Positions 1-6,380 of a stretch of DNA of 10,176 nt are shown here, one piece after another. The stretch is from NCBI GenBank assembly GCA_002306945.1, contig DBTH01000067.1:6171-16346 (forward strand). Reading direction: 5' to 3'. Position numbers and translations under genes: made by a program. The notes under the pieces were generated by a model. That model was not told the origin of the DNA and made no database searches. It worked only from the letters and a program-made list of their open reading frames with translations. How positions within the stretch are numbered: the stretch's first letter is position 1; every line of letters starts with the position of its first letter. The DNA is from Methylacidiphilaceae bacterium UBA1321 (GTDB lineage Bacteria; Verrucomicrobiota; Verrucomicrobiia; Methylacidiphilales; UBA1321).

Positions 1-54
1 CCTTAGCCTCGGGAAATTCTCAATCTCAAGCATGATGTTTTGAATAGATACGGC

Positions 55-1104
55 TTAGCCGCCGATGGCGGTCATGATGCGTTTGGGCTGATAATGATCG
101 CGGAAGAGATGTTCCAGGGGTTTGCCCTTGATGGCGGTTTGCAATTCCATACGGATCGCGGCGGGATCGATTGCGGGCCGCAGGACGGGCTTGAGGTCGT
201 ACTCGATGTGATTGCCGAGGCAGGGGCGGAGCTTGCCGTCAGCGGTGAGGCGGAGTTTGTTGCAGGAATCGCAGAAATGGAGATCGGTCAACGCGCCGAT
301 GAATCCGACCGTGGCGCCGATTTCCGGCAGGCGATAATAAGTGGCGGGGCCGTGGCCGAGGAATTCGGTGACCGGTACGAGCGAATCGTGGCGGGCCAAC
401 TCGGCGCGCACTTCGCCGATGGAAAGGAAGTTCTGCTCGTCGAGCATTTCGGAAAAACTCACCGGGAGCAGTTCGATAAAGCGGATGGGAATGTCGTATT
501 CGGCGGCGAAGTGAACCAGCGACATGAGCTGGTGCTGGTTGCGGCCGCGCATCAGGACGGTGTTGAGCTTGACCGACTCGAAACCGAGTTCCTTGACGCG
601 GCGGATGCCGTCGAGCACGGGGGTGACATCGCTTCGGGTGATGGCGCGGTAGAGGGACGGGTTGAGTGCGTCGAGGCTGATATTGATTCGGCGCAGGCCC
701 GCTTCGTAGAGATCGTCGGCCATCATGGTCAGGCGGTTGCCGTTGGTGGTGAGCTGGACCGATTCGATGCCGGGCAATGTCTTGAGCTGTTTGATGAGAG
801 TAAGAACGTCCTCGCGCATGAGCGGTTCGCCACCGGTGAGGCGGATGTGACGGACGCCGAGTTCGGCGGCGGAGCGGACGACGGAAATGATTTCGGGCGC
901 GGTGAGGAGATCTTTGCGGGCGGACCAGGAGTTGAAATTCTCGGAGTAGCAATAGAGGCAGCGCTGGTTGCAACGGTCGGTGATCGAAATCCGCATATAA
1001 TCGATCACCCGGCGCACGGTGGAAGGTGTTTCCCCCAGTGGCGGCAAGGAGCGAAGGGTGGGAGCCAGTGTCATTGCGGAATAGGACTGTACAACGTTCA
1101 ACAT
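55..1104 (-). CDS. moaA: GTP 3',8-cyclase MoaA (radical SAM, molybdenum cofactor synthesis)
   Basis: This 349-residue protein matches MoaA, which uses two 4Fe-4S clusters and S-adenosylmethionine to turn GTP into 3',8-cyclo-7,8-dihydro-GTP, the first step of molybdopterin synthesis in the cytoplasm. Visible motifs are the radical SAM cluster CNQRCLYC (Cys45, Cys49, Cys52), GGEP at 91-94, NISLDAL near 141-147, RFIELLP near 208-214, and the C-terminal cluster cysteines 278, 281 and 295 with C-x2-C-x13-C spacing. The chain ends in Gly-Gly, as needed in the family for handing over the product. Length is normal. One oddity is that the usual Met-Pro after the first cluster is replaced by YSENF. The start at 1104 gives a short N-terminal extension; Met11 (codon 1072-1074) is a possible alternative, and neither has a clear ribosome binding site. 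No other moa or moe genes are nearby. It diverges from the glycosyltransferase gene. Confidence 0.94.
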   Translation of the reverse strand: MLNVVQSYSAMTLAPTLRSLPPLGETPSTVRRVIDYMRISITDRCNQRCLYCYSENFNSWSARKDLLTAPEIISVVRSAAELGVRHIRLTGGEPLMREDVLTLIKQLKTLPGIESVQLTTNGNRLTMMADDLYEAGLRRINISLDALNPSLYRAITRSDVTPVLDGIRRVKELGFESVKLNTVLMRGRNQHQLMSLVHFAAEYDIPIRFIELLPVSFSEMLDEQNFLSIGEVRAELARHDSLVPVTEFLGHGPATYYRLPEIGATVGFIGALTDLHFCDSCNKLRLTADGKLRPCLGNHIEYDLKPVLRPAIDPAAIRMELQTAIKGKPLEHLFRDHYQPKRIMTAIGG

Positions 1105-1191
1105 AAATTTGAAACGGCAAAAACTTGAGTAAAAACAAGGGGTTCGATTAGATATTCCATCGGTACGGTTTCTCTCTAAACTTTAGAACAA
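1105..1191. promoter_or_regulatory. Divergent intergenic region, candidate promoter for the glycosyltransferase
   Basis: These 87 bases separate two divergent genes, so promoters facing both ways must lie here or inside the flanking genes. The best plus-strand candidate is TTGAGT at 1125-1130, 17 bases, then TTAGAT at 1148-1153. The -35 box is fair (4 of 6 consensus bases) and the -10 box is poor. I see no convincing minus-strand promoter and no operator-like repeat. The assignment rests mainly on position. Confidence 0.25.
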
Positions 1192-2115
1192 ATGAACAGC
1201 ATCCTTTTCATCCGGGGCGGAGCCCTTGGAGATTTCATCGTGACGCTGCCGGCGCTGCGGTTGGTGCGTGAACGCTGGCCCGAGGCGCATATCGAACTAC
1301 TGGGCTATCCCCGGCATGCGGCGTTGGGGGTGAAGCGTTATTATCTGGATGCCGTTCGCGATGTGAATACGGGCCGGTTGGCCGGTTTTTTCGTCCCCAA
1401 CGGCAAACTCGACCCGGAGTTGACCGATTATTTTGGCGATTTCGATCTGGTCGTTTCCTATTTCTACGATCCAGACCAGATCTTCCAGAGCAACCTGAAG
1501 CGTTGCAACGTGCCCAATCTCCTGACCTGGCCTCCGCAAGTGGCGTTGGCTCCGGCGGCGCGGCATTTCTGCGAGCCGTTGCGGGAGCTGGGGTTAACGA
1601 CGGACGACTTTTCCAGCCGTCTCTATTTGAATCCGGCAGACGTGGCGTTTGCGGAGAAATTTCTCGTGGCGGAGGACGCTTCGCGGCCGTGGGTGGCGAT
1701 TCATCCCGGCAGCGGCAGCGAGTCGAAGAATTGGCCCATCGAACGTTGGATCGAACTGGTTCGTCAGCGGGCAGGGGAGGGGAAGGAAAACTACGTTTTG
1801 GTTTGCGGCGAAGCCGACGATGAACGGGTGGGAAAGCTGCTCGCCGCCTGGCCGCCGGGCGAAAAACCGCTTGTGGCGCGGCAATTGCCCCTGGAGCATC
1901 TGGCGGCGGTGCTGGCGCGTTGTCGTGTGTTGATCGGTCACGATTCCGGTGTTACGCATCTGGCGGCCGCAGTCGGTTGCCGCTGTGTCGCTCTTTTCGG
2001 CCCAACCGATCCGGCAACTTGGGCACCGCAAGGGAATCATGTTCGCGTTGTGCGCAAAGCCGAGTATATCGCCGCCATCTCCGTTGCCGATGTGCTCGAA
2101 GCTCTGGCAGAGTGA
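1192..2115 (+). CDS. Glycosyltransferase family 9 protein (heptosyltransferase-like)
   Basis: The 307-residue product looks like a GT-B fold family 9 glycosyltransferase, the group that includes the ADP-heptose:LPS heptosyltransferases WaaC and WaaF. They add heptose to the lipopolysaccharide inner core at the cytoplasmic face of the inner membrane. Family signatures are the N-terminal RGGALGDFIVTLPALR (8-23), the nucleotide-sugar-side motif AIHPGSGSESKNWP (168-181), GHDSGVTHLAAAVG (248-261) and ALFGPTDP (266-273). Length is slightly under the usual 320-350. The acceptor and donor cannot be read from sequence, so no gene symbol is given; a role in another surface glycan is possible. Codons here often end in G (for example the run at 1240-1266), unlike the C-ending style of moaA and the mre genes, which may mean a different history. 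The ATG has no clear ribosome binding site. The gene ends 34 bases from the convergent aminotransferase stop. Confidence 0.87.
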   Translation: MNSILFIRGGALGDFIVTLPALRLVRERWPEAHIELLGYPRHAALGVKRYYLDAVRDVNTGRLAGFFVPNGKLDPELTDYFGDFDLVVSYFYDPDQIFQSNLKRCNVPNLLTWPPQVALAPAARHFCEPLRELGLTTDDFSSRLYLNPADVAFAEKFLVAEDASRPWVAIHPGSGSESKNWPIERWIELVRQRAGEGKENYVLVCGEADDERVGKLLAAWPPGEKPLVARQLPLEHLAAVLARCRVLIGHDSGVTHLAAAVGCRCVALFGPTDPATWAPQGNHVRVVRKAEYIAAISVADVLEALAE

Positions 2116-2149
2116 CGCTGCCCCCCTCTACGAGGTGCGGGAAAGAACA

Positions 2150-3469
2150 TCAAGTAGTTGCGGCGTTAGCAAGCTGCATGAGGGCGAAATCGATCTCCTC
2201 TGCGCTCAGATCAAACGCGGGCGTGAAGGAGAGGACATTGCGTTGCGGGCTGCCGCTGAGGATAATCACGCCACGGACTAACATCTGTTCGATGAACTGA
2301 CCAGCCTTGGCGGGATCGGGTTTCCCGGCGGCATTGACCACTTCCAGACCGAGGATCAGGCCGCGACCGCGACGTTGACCCCACGGCTTTCCCTTCGCGC
2401 GCAAGTGGTCGATGGCGGCGCACAATTTTTCACTCACAGCGTTGACCCGGGTTTCCAGATCGCGCCGTTCCATTTCGGCGAGAGCTGTCAGCGCCATGCG
2501 GCAACCGAGCGGGTTACCGAGAAAGGTGGAGGTATGAATCGCCTCGCCATCGGAGGGTGGCCACGCGTCCATGATCGCGGCCTTGCCGACGCACGCGGCG
2601 AGCGGAAACCCGCTGGTGAGCGCCTTGCCGAGGCAAATAATGTCGGGCACCACGTTCCAGTGATCGCAGGCAAAACGTTTTCCCGTGCGGTAAAATCCGG
2701 TGAACACCTCGTCGAAAATCAGCACCGCTTTGAATTCATCCGCCAACCGTCGCAGCAGCGGCAGGAACCATCCCAGCGGGACGACTTCGCCGCCCCGGCC
2801 CTGAATCGGTTCGACGAGAATTGCCCCAATCGGGTGGCGCGTGAGTTTTTCCCGCAACCGTGCTTCCTCTTCGGCGGCGGAAAAATCGTTCGGGCGCAAT
2901 TCCCACGGGTAGGGCGCGAAGACGGCCCAATTGGCCAGTTGCGGTGAAAACGGCCCGCGGAAAAAGAGATTTTCCGTCGCTGTGACCGCGCCGTAGCCAA
3001 GGCCGTGATAACTCCCATTAAAAGCGAGCACGCCCGGTTTGCGCGTCACCATGAACGCCGTCTTGAGGGCGGCTTCGACCGCTTCGCTGCCGGAATTGGT
3101 GAGCAGACTTTTGCCGGAACCGGCGTTCCAGTTTTCGAAAGTGAGGCGGGAAAGGGTTTCGCAAAGTTCGACCTTTTCCGCGGTCGGATGGACATCGCCC
3201 ATCGCGTGATAAAGTTCCCCGGCCTGTTCCTGCATCGCCGCGACAACCGGTTCGGGTGTGTAACCGAGCCCCGCCACGCCAAAGCCGCTCGTCAGATCGA
3301 TAAAACGGTTCCCGTCCACATCCCAGACATTAGTTCCATGGGCTTTTTTCCAAAAAATCGGAAAATCTTCCGACAAAAACGTAACATTACGCGATTCGCA
3401 GGCACGCAACCGCGTGGCCCATTCTTTTGACTTCGGGCCGGGGACAGAGGTAATCAACTCGGGCAGCAT
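2150..3469 (-). CDS. Class III pyridoxal-phosphate aminotransferase
   Basis: The 439-residue protein is a fold-type I, class III aminotransferase, the family of acetylornithine, 4-aminobutyrate and glutamate-1-semialdehyde aminomutase enzymes. Visible signatures are the phosphate-binding NSGSEAVEAALK (125-136), the ring-stacking region SYHGLGYG (153-160), VEPIQGRGG (219-227), FDEVFTGFYRTGKRF (252-266, with the pyridine-binding Asp253), the likely Schiff-base Lys282 in LGKALTSGFP, and HTSTFLGNPLGC (312-323) from the neighbouring subunit. All catalytic parts are present and length is normal, so it should be active. The substrate is not decided by these motifs, and no arginine, GABA or haem genes adjoin it to help. 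The TNSGSEA context and the HTSTFLGNP motif fit an ornithine or omega-amino acid enzyme better than a glutamate-semialdehyde aminomutase, but this is a weak inference. The start at 3469 lacks a clear ribosome binding site. It diverges from mreB. Confidence 0.88.
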   Translation of the reverse strand: MLPELITSVPGPKSKEWATRLRACESRNVTFLSEDFPIFWKKAHGTNVWDVDGNRFIDLTSGFGVAGLGYTPEPVVAAMQEQAGELYHAMGDVHPTAEKVELCETLSRLTFENWNAGSGKSLLTNSGSEAVEAALKTAFMVTRKPGVLAFNGSYHGLGYGAVTATENLFFRGPFSPQLANWAVFAPYPWELRPNDFSAAEEEARLREKLTRHPIGAILVEPIQGRGGEVVPLGWFLPLLRRLADEFKAVLIFDEVFTGFYRTGKRFACDHWNVVPDIICLGKALTSGFPLAACVGKAAIMDAWPPSDGEAIHTSTFLGNPLGCRMALTALAEMERRDLETRVNAVSEKLCAAIDHLRAKGKPWGQRRGRGLILGLEVVNAAGKPDPAKAGQFIEQMLVRGVIILSGSPQRNVLSFTPAFDLSAEEIDFALMQLANAATT

Positions 3470-3602
3470 TTGGGAGCGTAACCTATCAGAAAATCAAGCT
3501 CAAGGAACGCAAATAAAGGAATTGGCAGTTGCCTGCGGCCCTGACCAGCGCGGGAAGGGGGCGTCATTTTGAGCTTGGAGTCTGGCAAGTCTGAGGTAGA
3601 AA

Positions 3603-3629
3603 TTACCTATAAATCACAAATATAGGTAA
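3603..3629. promoter_or_regulatory. Perfect 9-base inverted repeat with 9-base spacer (operator or hairpin)
   Basis: TTACCTATA at 3603-3611 is exactly complementary to TATAGGTAA at 3621-3629, with AATCACAAA between them. Pairing stops on both sides because the flanking bases are A opposite A. Half-site centres are 18 bases apart, so the repeats would sit on one DNA face about two helical turns apart, which suits a dimeric regulator. The left arm overlaps a TATAAA box. It could instead act as an RNA hairpin in the mreB leader. A nearby GGTA at 3595-3598 could also pair with TACC at 3604-3607. Confidence 0.5.
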
Positions 3630-3641
3630 AGATTTCCCCGT

Positions 3642-3751
3642 GGGTTTACGATACTCTTAATAAGGAAAACCCGAAGACGGACAAAAATTCCGACACAGGA
3701 ACCAAAGTCCTCTGAAAGGTTTCGACCTTGACGGAGGGGAATACCGCCCCT
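3642..3751 (+). promoter_or_regulatory. Possible structured 5' leader of mreB (three short hairpins)
   Basis: Three successive stems can be drawn on the plus strand: GGGTTT (3642-3647) with AAACCC (3667-3672), GGAACC (3698-3703) with GGTTTC (3718-3723, one G-U pair), and AGGGG (3735-3739) with CCCCT (3747-3751). Each is only 5-6 base pairs, and the first two have loops of 19 and 14 bases, so any one could be chance. None is followed by a T-run, so they are not terminators. I do not recognise a known riboswitch here. Confidence 0.25.
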
Positions 3752-3777
3752 AAATAGAAAAAACTTATCCAATTGCC

Positions 3778-4812
3778 ATGTTTAAAGCTATTTCCAATTT
3801 TTTCATCAACGACATCGGTATCGACCTCGGCACTGCGAACACTTTGGTCTATGTCCGGGATCAGGGAATCGTCCTTCGCGAACCATCCGTTGTTGCGATC
3901 CAGCAAGGCACCAAAAAGGTTCTGGCCGTTGGTGACGAAGCCAAGCGCATGTTGGGCCGTACCCCCGGTTCTATCATCGCCGTCCGTCCAATGAAGGACG
4001 GCGTTATCGCCGATTTCGAAATCACCGAAGCGATGTTGAAGGCCTTCATCCTCAAGGTCGCCAACCGCCGCAAGCTCCGCGCCCCCCGCGTTGTCATCGC
4101 CGTCCCCACCGGAATTACTGAAGTGGAAAAACGCGCGGTGAAAGATTCCGCCCTCCATGCCGGAGCCCGCGAAGTCCATTTGATCGAAGAACCGATGGCA
4201 GCGGCCATTGGCGTCGGCCTTCCGGTTCAGGAAGCGGCCGGTAACATGATCGTCGACATCGGTGGTGGCACGACCGAAGTGGCCATCATCTCCCTCGCCG
4301 GTATCGTCTTCAGCCGCAGCGTCCGCGTTGCCGGTGACGAGCTCGACGAAAGCATTATTAATTACATGCGCCGCGCCTACAACCTGATGATCGGCGAACG
4401 TTCCGCCGAGGAAATCAAGATCAAGATCGGTTCGGCCTATCCCATGGAAAAGGAAAGCTCCATGGAAGTCAAAGGCCGCGACCTGGTCGCCGGTCTGCCC
4501 AAGACTCTCACCATCACCTCCCAGGAAGTGCGCGAAGCGATGCTGGAACCGATCTCGGTCATCGTCGAATCCGTCCGCATTACCCTGGAGCGTTGCCCAC
4601 CGGAACTTTCCGCCGACTTGGTCGAGCGCGGCATCGTGCTGGCCGGTGGCGGAGCCCTTCTGCGCGGCATGGATCGGCTCCTGGCCGAAGAAACCGGCCT
4701 GCCGGTGCATGTGGCGGAAGATCCGCTCAGCGCAGTTGCCGAAGGTACGGGCAAGGTTCTGCAGGAATTCAATTACCTGCGCAAAGTTGCCGAAGCCGAA
4801 CGCCAGGCTTGA
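3778..4812 (+). CDS. mreB: Rod-shape-determining actin homologue MreB
   Basis: The 344-residue protein is MreB, the bacterial actin that forms membrane-bound double filaments and steers the cell-wall elongation complex. Family features in order are the short hydrophobic N-terminus MFKAISNFFI that can serve as a membrane-binding amphipathic helix, the phosphate-1 loop IGIDLGTANTLVY (13-25), VIAVPTGITEVEKRAV (106-121), LIEEPMAAAIG (135-145), the phosphate-2 loop DIGGGTTEVAIISLAG (160-175) and the adenosine-side LAGGGALLRGMD (288-299). Length and motif order are typical. The start is fixed by the conserved N-terminus. No Shine-Dalgarno sequence precedes it, which is notable for a protein that is normally abundant. 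It is followed by an intrinsic terminator and then, 188 bases after its stop, by mreC. Confidence 0.98.
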   Translation: MFKAISNFFINDIGIDLGTANTLVYVRDQGIVLREPSVVAIQQGTKKVLAVGDEAKRMLGRTPGSIIAVRPMKDGVIADFEITEAMLKAFILKVANRRKLRAPRVVIAVPTGITEVEKRAVKDSALHAGAREVHLIEEPMAAAIGVGLPVQEAAGNMIVDIGGGTTEVAIISLAGIVFSRSVRVAGDELDESIINYMRRAYNLMIGERSAEEIKIKIGSAYPMEKESSMEVKGRDLVAGLPKTLTITSQEVREAMLEPISVIVESVRITLERCPPELSADLVERGIVLAGGGALLRGMDRLLAEETGLPVHVAEDPLSAVAEGTGKVLQEFNYLRKVAEAERQA

Positions 4813-4863
4813 TCACGACAAGTACCACGCTAACCGGCATCGCCATCAGGTGGTGCCGGAGTC

Positions 4864-4896
4864 AAAAAGGAAGCGGTCAACCACCGCTTCTTTTTT
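4864..4896 (+). terminator. Rho-independent terminator between mreB and mreC
   Basis: GAAGCGGT (4870-4877) pairs perfectly with ACCGCTTC (4883-4890) around the loop CAACC, and six T residues follow at 4891-4896. The stem can lengthen by a G-U pair and five A-U pairs with AAAAA at 4864-4868. This is a strong textbook hairpin. It begins 51 bases past the mreB stop and should end many mreB transcripts before mreC. The A-run in front makes the reverse-strand version workable too, but no gene reads toward it from the right. Confidence 0.88.
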
Positions 4897-4937
4897 GCGT
4901 TTTATCAATCGAACTCAAAAATTGCAGACATGACCGC

Positions 4938-4965
4938 TTGTAACTGGGTGACAAACTGCTTCAAT
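4938..4965 (+). promoter_or_regulatory. Candidate promoter for mreC and the genes after it
   Basis: TTGTAA at 4938-4943 and TTCAAT at 4960-4965 are 16 bases apart and each match four of six sigma-70 consensus bases. The location, just past the terminator and about 35 bases ahead of the mreC ATG, is where a second promoter would be expected. A perfect 10-base palindrome, GGGAATTCCC at 4981-4990, lies between it and the start codon and could be an operator or chance. No clear Shine-Dalgarno sequence precedes mreC. Confidence 0.3.
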
Positions 4966-5000
4966 AGGGAACCTTCCGTGGGGAATTCCCGCGTTGCGTC

Positions 5001-5831
5001 ATGATTAAACAAAAATACCTTTTTGTTTTCCTCGGGTTGACCGTTCTGGTGATTCTGGCCCTTTCCCAATCGGCCAAGACCCAGCAGAAAATGCGGCAGG
5101 TCGCCCTCGACGCTTCGGCCCCCGTGCTCAACACCTTCAGCCGCACCAAAAGTTTCTTCACCAAAGTCGACACCGGACTCCAGACCCTCCAGGAAGCCCA
5201 GGCCGAACTCGAAAAACTGCGCACGGAAAACTCACAACTCAAGATGGAAGTCGACGTTCAGCGCGATCTCTCCAAGGAAAACGACCGTCTGCGCGAAATG
5301 CTCGGCTTCAAGACCGAGTCCCAATTCAAACTCCTCCCCTGCCGCGTCATCAGCCGCGATCCGTCCAACTGGTGGAATTCGGTCCAGATCAACCGCGGCT
5401 GGTACGACGACAAGAATCTCGACAAGGATATGCCTGTCGTCTCCCCGCGCGGCGTCATTGGCAAGACCAGCGTCGTCAGCAAGCACATCACCGAAGTCAT
5501 TCTTTTGGTCGACGAAAACTGCAAGATCGCCGCAGCCGTTCAAGGCTCCAACGTTCAGGGCATCGTCGTCGGTGACAGCAATTATCAGGAAGGCCGCCCG
5601 CGCGCCCGCATGAAATTCATCGACCGCAACGCCTCCATCTCCGTCGGCGAACTCGTCTTCACCAGCGGCTTGGGCGGAGTCTTCCCGCAAGGTCTCCTCA
5701 TCGGCACCGTCGCCGAAGTTCCGCCCCTGAGCGCCAGTTCCAATTTCGGCCTGTACCGCGAAGCCATCATTGAACCGGCTGTCGACCTGCGGCAACTCGA
5801 CGAGCTGTTTATCATTGTTGGCGCAAAATAA
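5001..5831 (+). CDS. mreC: Rod-shape-determining protein MreC
   Basis: The 276-residue protein is MreC, a bitopic inner-membrane protein whose periplasmic part binds and activates PBP2 and couples MreB to wall synthesis. It has a short cytoplasmic N-terminus, one membrane helix at about 6-22, a predicted coiled coil at about 62-102 (heptad-like, rich in Leu, Glu and Lys), and then the paired beta-barrel domain. The conserved TSGLGGVFPQGLLIGTV stands at 221-237, and SPRGVIGK at 148-155 is also typical. Length is normal. The start at 5001 puts the basic MIKQK directly before the membrane helix, as expected. mreD follows after 12 bases, so the two are surely cotranscribed. Confidence 0.96.
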   Translation: MIKQKYLFVFLGLTVLVILALSQSAKTQQKMRQVALDASAPVLNTFSRTKSFFTKVDTGLQTLQEAQAELEKLRTENSQLKMEVDVQRDLSKENDRLREMLGFKTESQFKLLPCRVISRDPSNWWNSVQINRGWYDDKNLDKDMPVVSPRGVIGKTSVVSKHITEVILLVDENCKIAAAVQGSNVQGIVVGDSNYQEGRPRARMKFIDRNASISVGELVFTSGLGGVFPQGLLIGTVAEVPPLSASSNFGLYREAIIEPAVDLRQLDELFIIVGAK

Positions 5832-5836
5832 GGAGG
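5831..5836 (+). promoter_or_regulatory. Strong ribosome binding site of mreD
   Basis: AGGAGG overlaps the last base of the mreC stop codon and lies 7 bases before the mreD ATG. It is the only full consensus site I see in the window, which contrasts with the weak or missing sites of mreB, mreC and rodA, and it fixes the mreD start. Confidence 0.85.
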
Positions 5837-5843
5837 TTCCCCG

Positions 5844-6380
5844 ATGATGCTCCTTTATTCTCTCTTCCTCGGTTTCCTCTGCGTCTGGCTCCAGATGTTC
5901 GTCCCCGGCATCTCGTTCCTCGGCAGTGCCCGGCCCGATCTGCCGGTGCTGGCCATCATCTATGCTGCCATCCAGATGCGTGGCCTGCGCGTTTTCTTCC
6001 TCACCATCATCATCGGTTTCTACCTCGATCTCCTCTGCCCGAACCGCCTCGGCGTTTCCGTCATCGGCCTTTCCGTCGTCGCCGCCCTCGTGCTCACACA
6101 GACCATCGGCCAGTCCGACGTGCGCGTTCTGCGGCGCGTCGATTTTCAGATGCTCATCGTTCTGGTGGGCACCTTCCTCAACCAGACCTTGAGTTACATT
6201 TTCTTTTTGATGCAAATCTGGAGCGGCTCCACCACTCCGAGCGACTGGGTTTTGATTACGTACGGTTCCATCCTCAACGCCCTGGTCAGCCCACTCCTGT
6301 TTGCCTTGTTCAATCTGCCTCTCCACATCGCTGGCTGGAAGGGCAAACGCGAGGAATACGAGGGCTATGCTGCTCGATGA
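5844..6380 (+). CDS. mreD: Rod-shape-determining membrane protein MreD
   Basis: The 178-residue, very hydrophobic protein fits MreD, the multi-spanning inner-membrane partner of MreC in the elongasome. About five to six membrane segments can be seen, at roughly 3-22, 33-46, 50-66, 70-88, 101-123 and 135-160. The family's ARPDLPVL (29-36) and GFYLDLLCPNRLG (58-70) are present. The C-terminus is charged and cytoplasmic-looking. Sequence conservation in MreD is generally low, so position between mreC and mrdA strengthens the call. A second ATG follows the first directly; either may be used. The last 14 bases overlap the start of mrdA in another frame, which suggests translational coupling. Confidence 0.94.
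   Translation: MMLLYSLFLGFLCVWLQMFVPGISFLGSARPDLPVLAIIYAAIQMRGLRVFFLTIIIGFYLDLLCPNRLGVSVIGLSVVAALVLTQTIGQSDVRVLRRVDFQMLIVLVGTFLNQTLSYIFFLMQIWSGSTTPSDWVLITYGSILNALVSPLLFALFNLPLHIAGWKGKREEYEGYAAR

Larger units (their letters stand above)
3470..3777. other. 308-base gene-free region between the aminotransferase and mreB
   Basis: I find no convincing gene here. The region must carry the start signals for two divergent genes. It contains two copies of AGTCTG at 3579-3584 and 3588-3593, a perfect dyad at 3603-3629, a TATAAA box at 3608-3613 inside the dyad's left arm and loop, and three further short potential hairpins between 3642 and 3751. I could not settle on a -35/-10 pair with good spacing: TTGGAG at 3575-3580 with TAGAAA at 3597-3602 is the nearest and is weak. 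The bases just before the mreB ATG (3752-3777) are A-rich and have no Shine-Dalgarno sequence. Confidence 0.6.

Noticed and set aside
1..54. A further gene at the left edge
   Set aside because: These 54 bases downstream of moaA show no recognisable coding or RNA signal and are too short to judge.
40..1128. A 362-codon open frame on the plus strand opposite moaA
   Set aside because: Same cause: Gly-, Ala-, Asp-, Glu- and Val-rich translation without motifs, while the minus strand encodes a complete MoaA.
2125..2135. A CCTC-TAC-GAGG hairpin between the convergent glycosyltransferase and aminotransferase genes
   Set aside because: Only four base pairs with no T-run on either strand, so it does not qualify as a terminator.
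3646..4710. A 354-codon minus-strand frame opposite mreB
   Set aside because: Shadow of mreB; rich in Asp, Gly and Phe with no recognisable domain, and mreB is unmistakable.
4981..4990. Palindrome GGGAATTCCC before mreC as a defined operator
   Set aside because: A single 10-base palindrome can occur by chance and matches no regulator site I can name; it is mentioned only with the candidate promoter.
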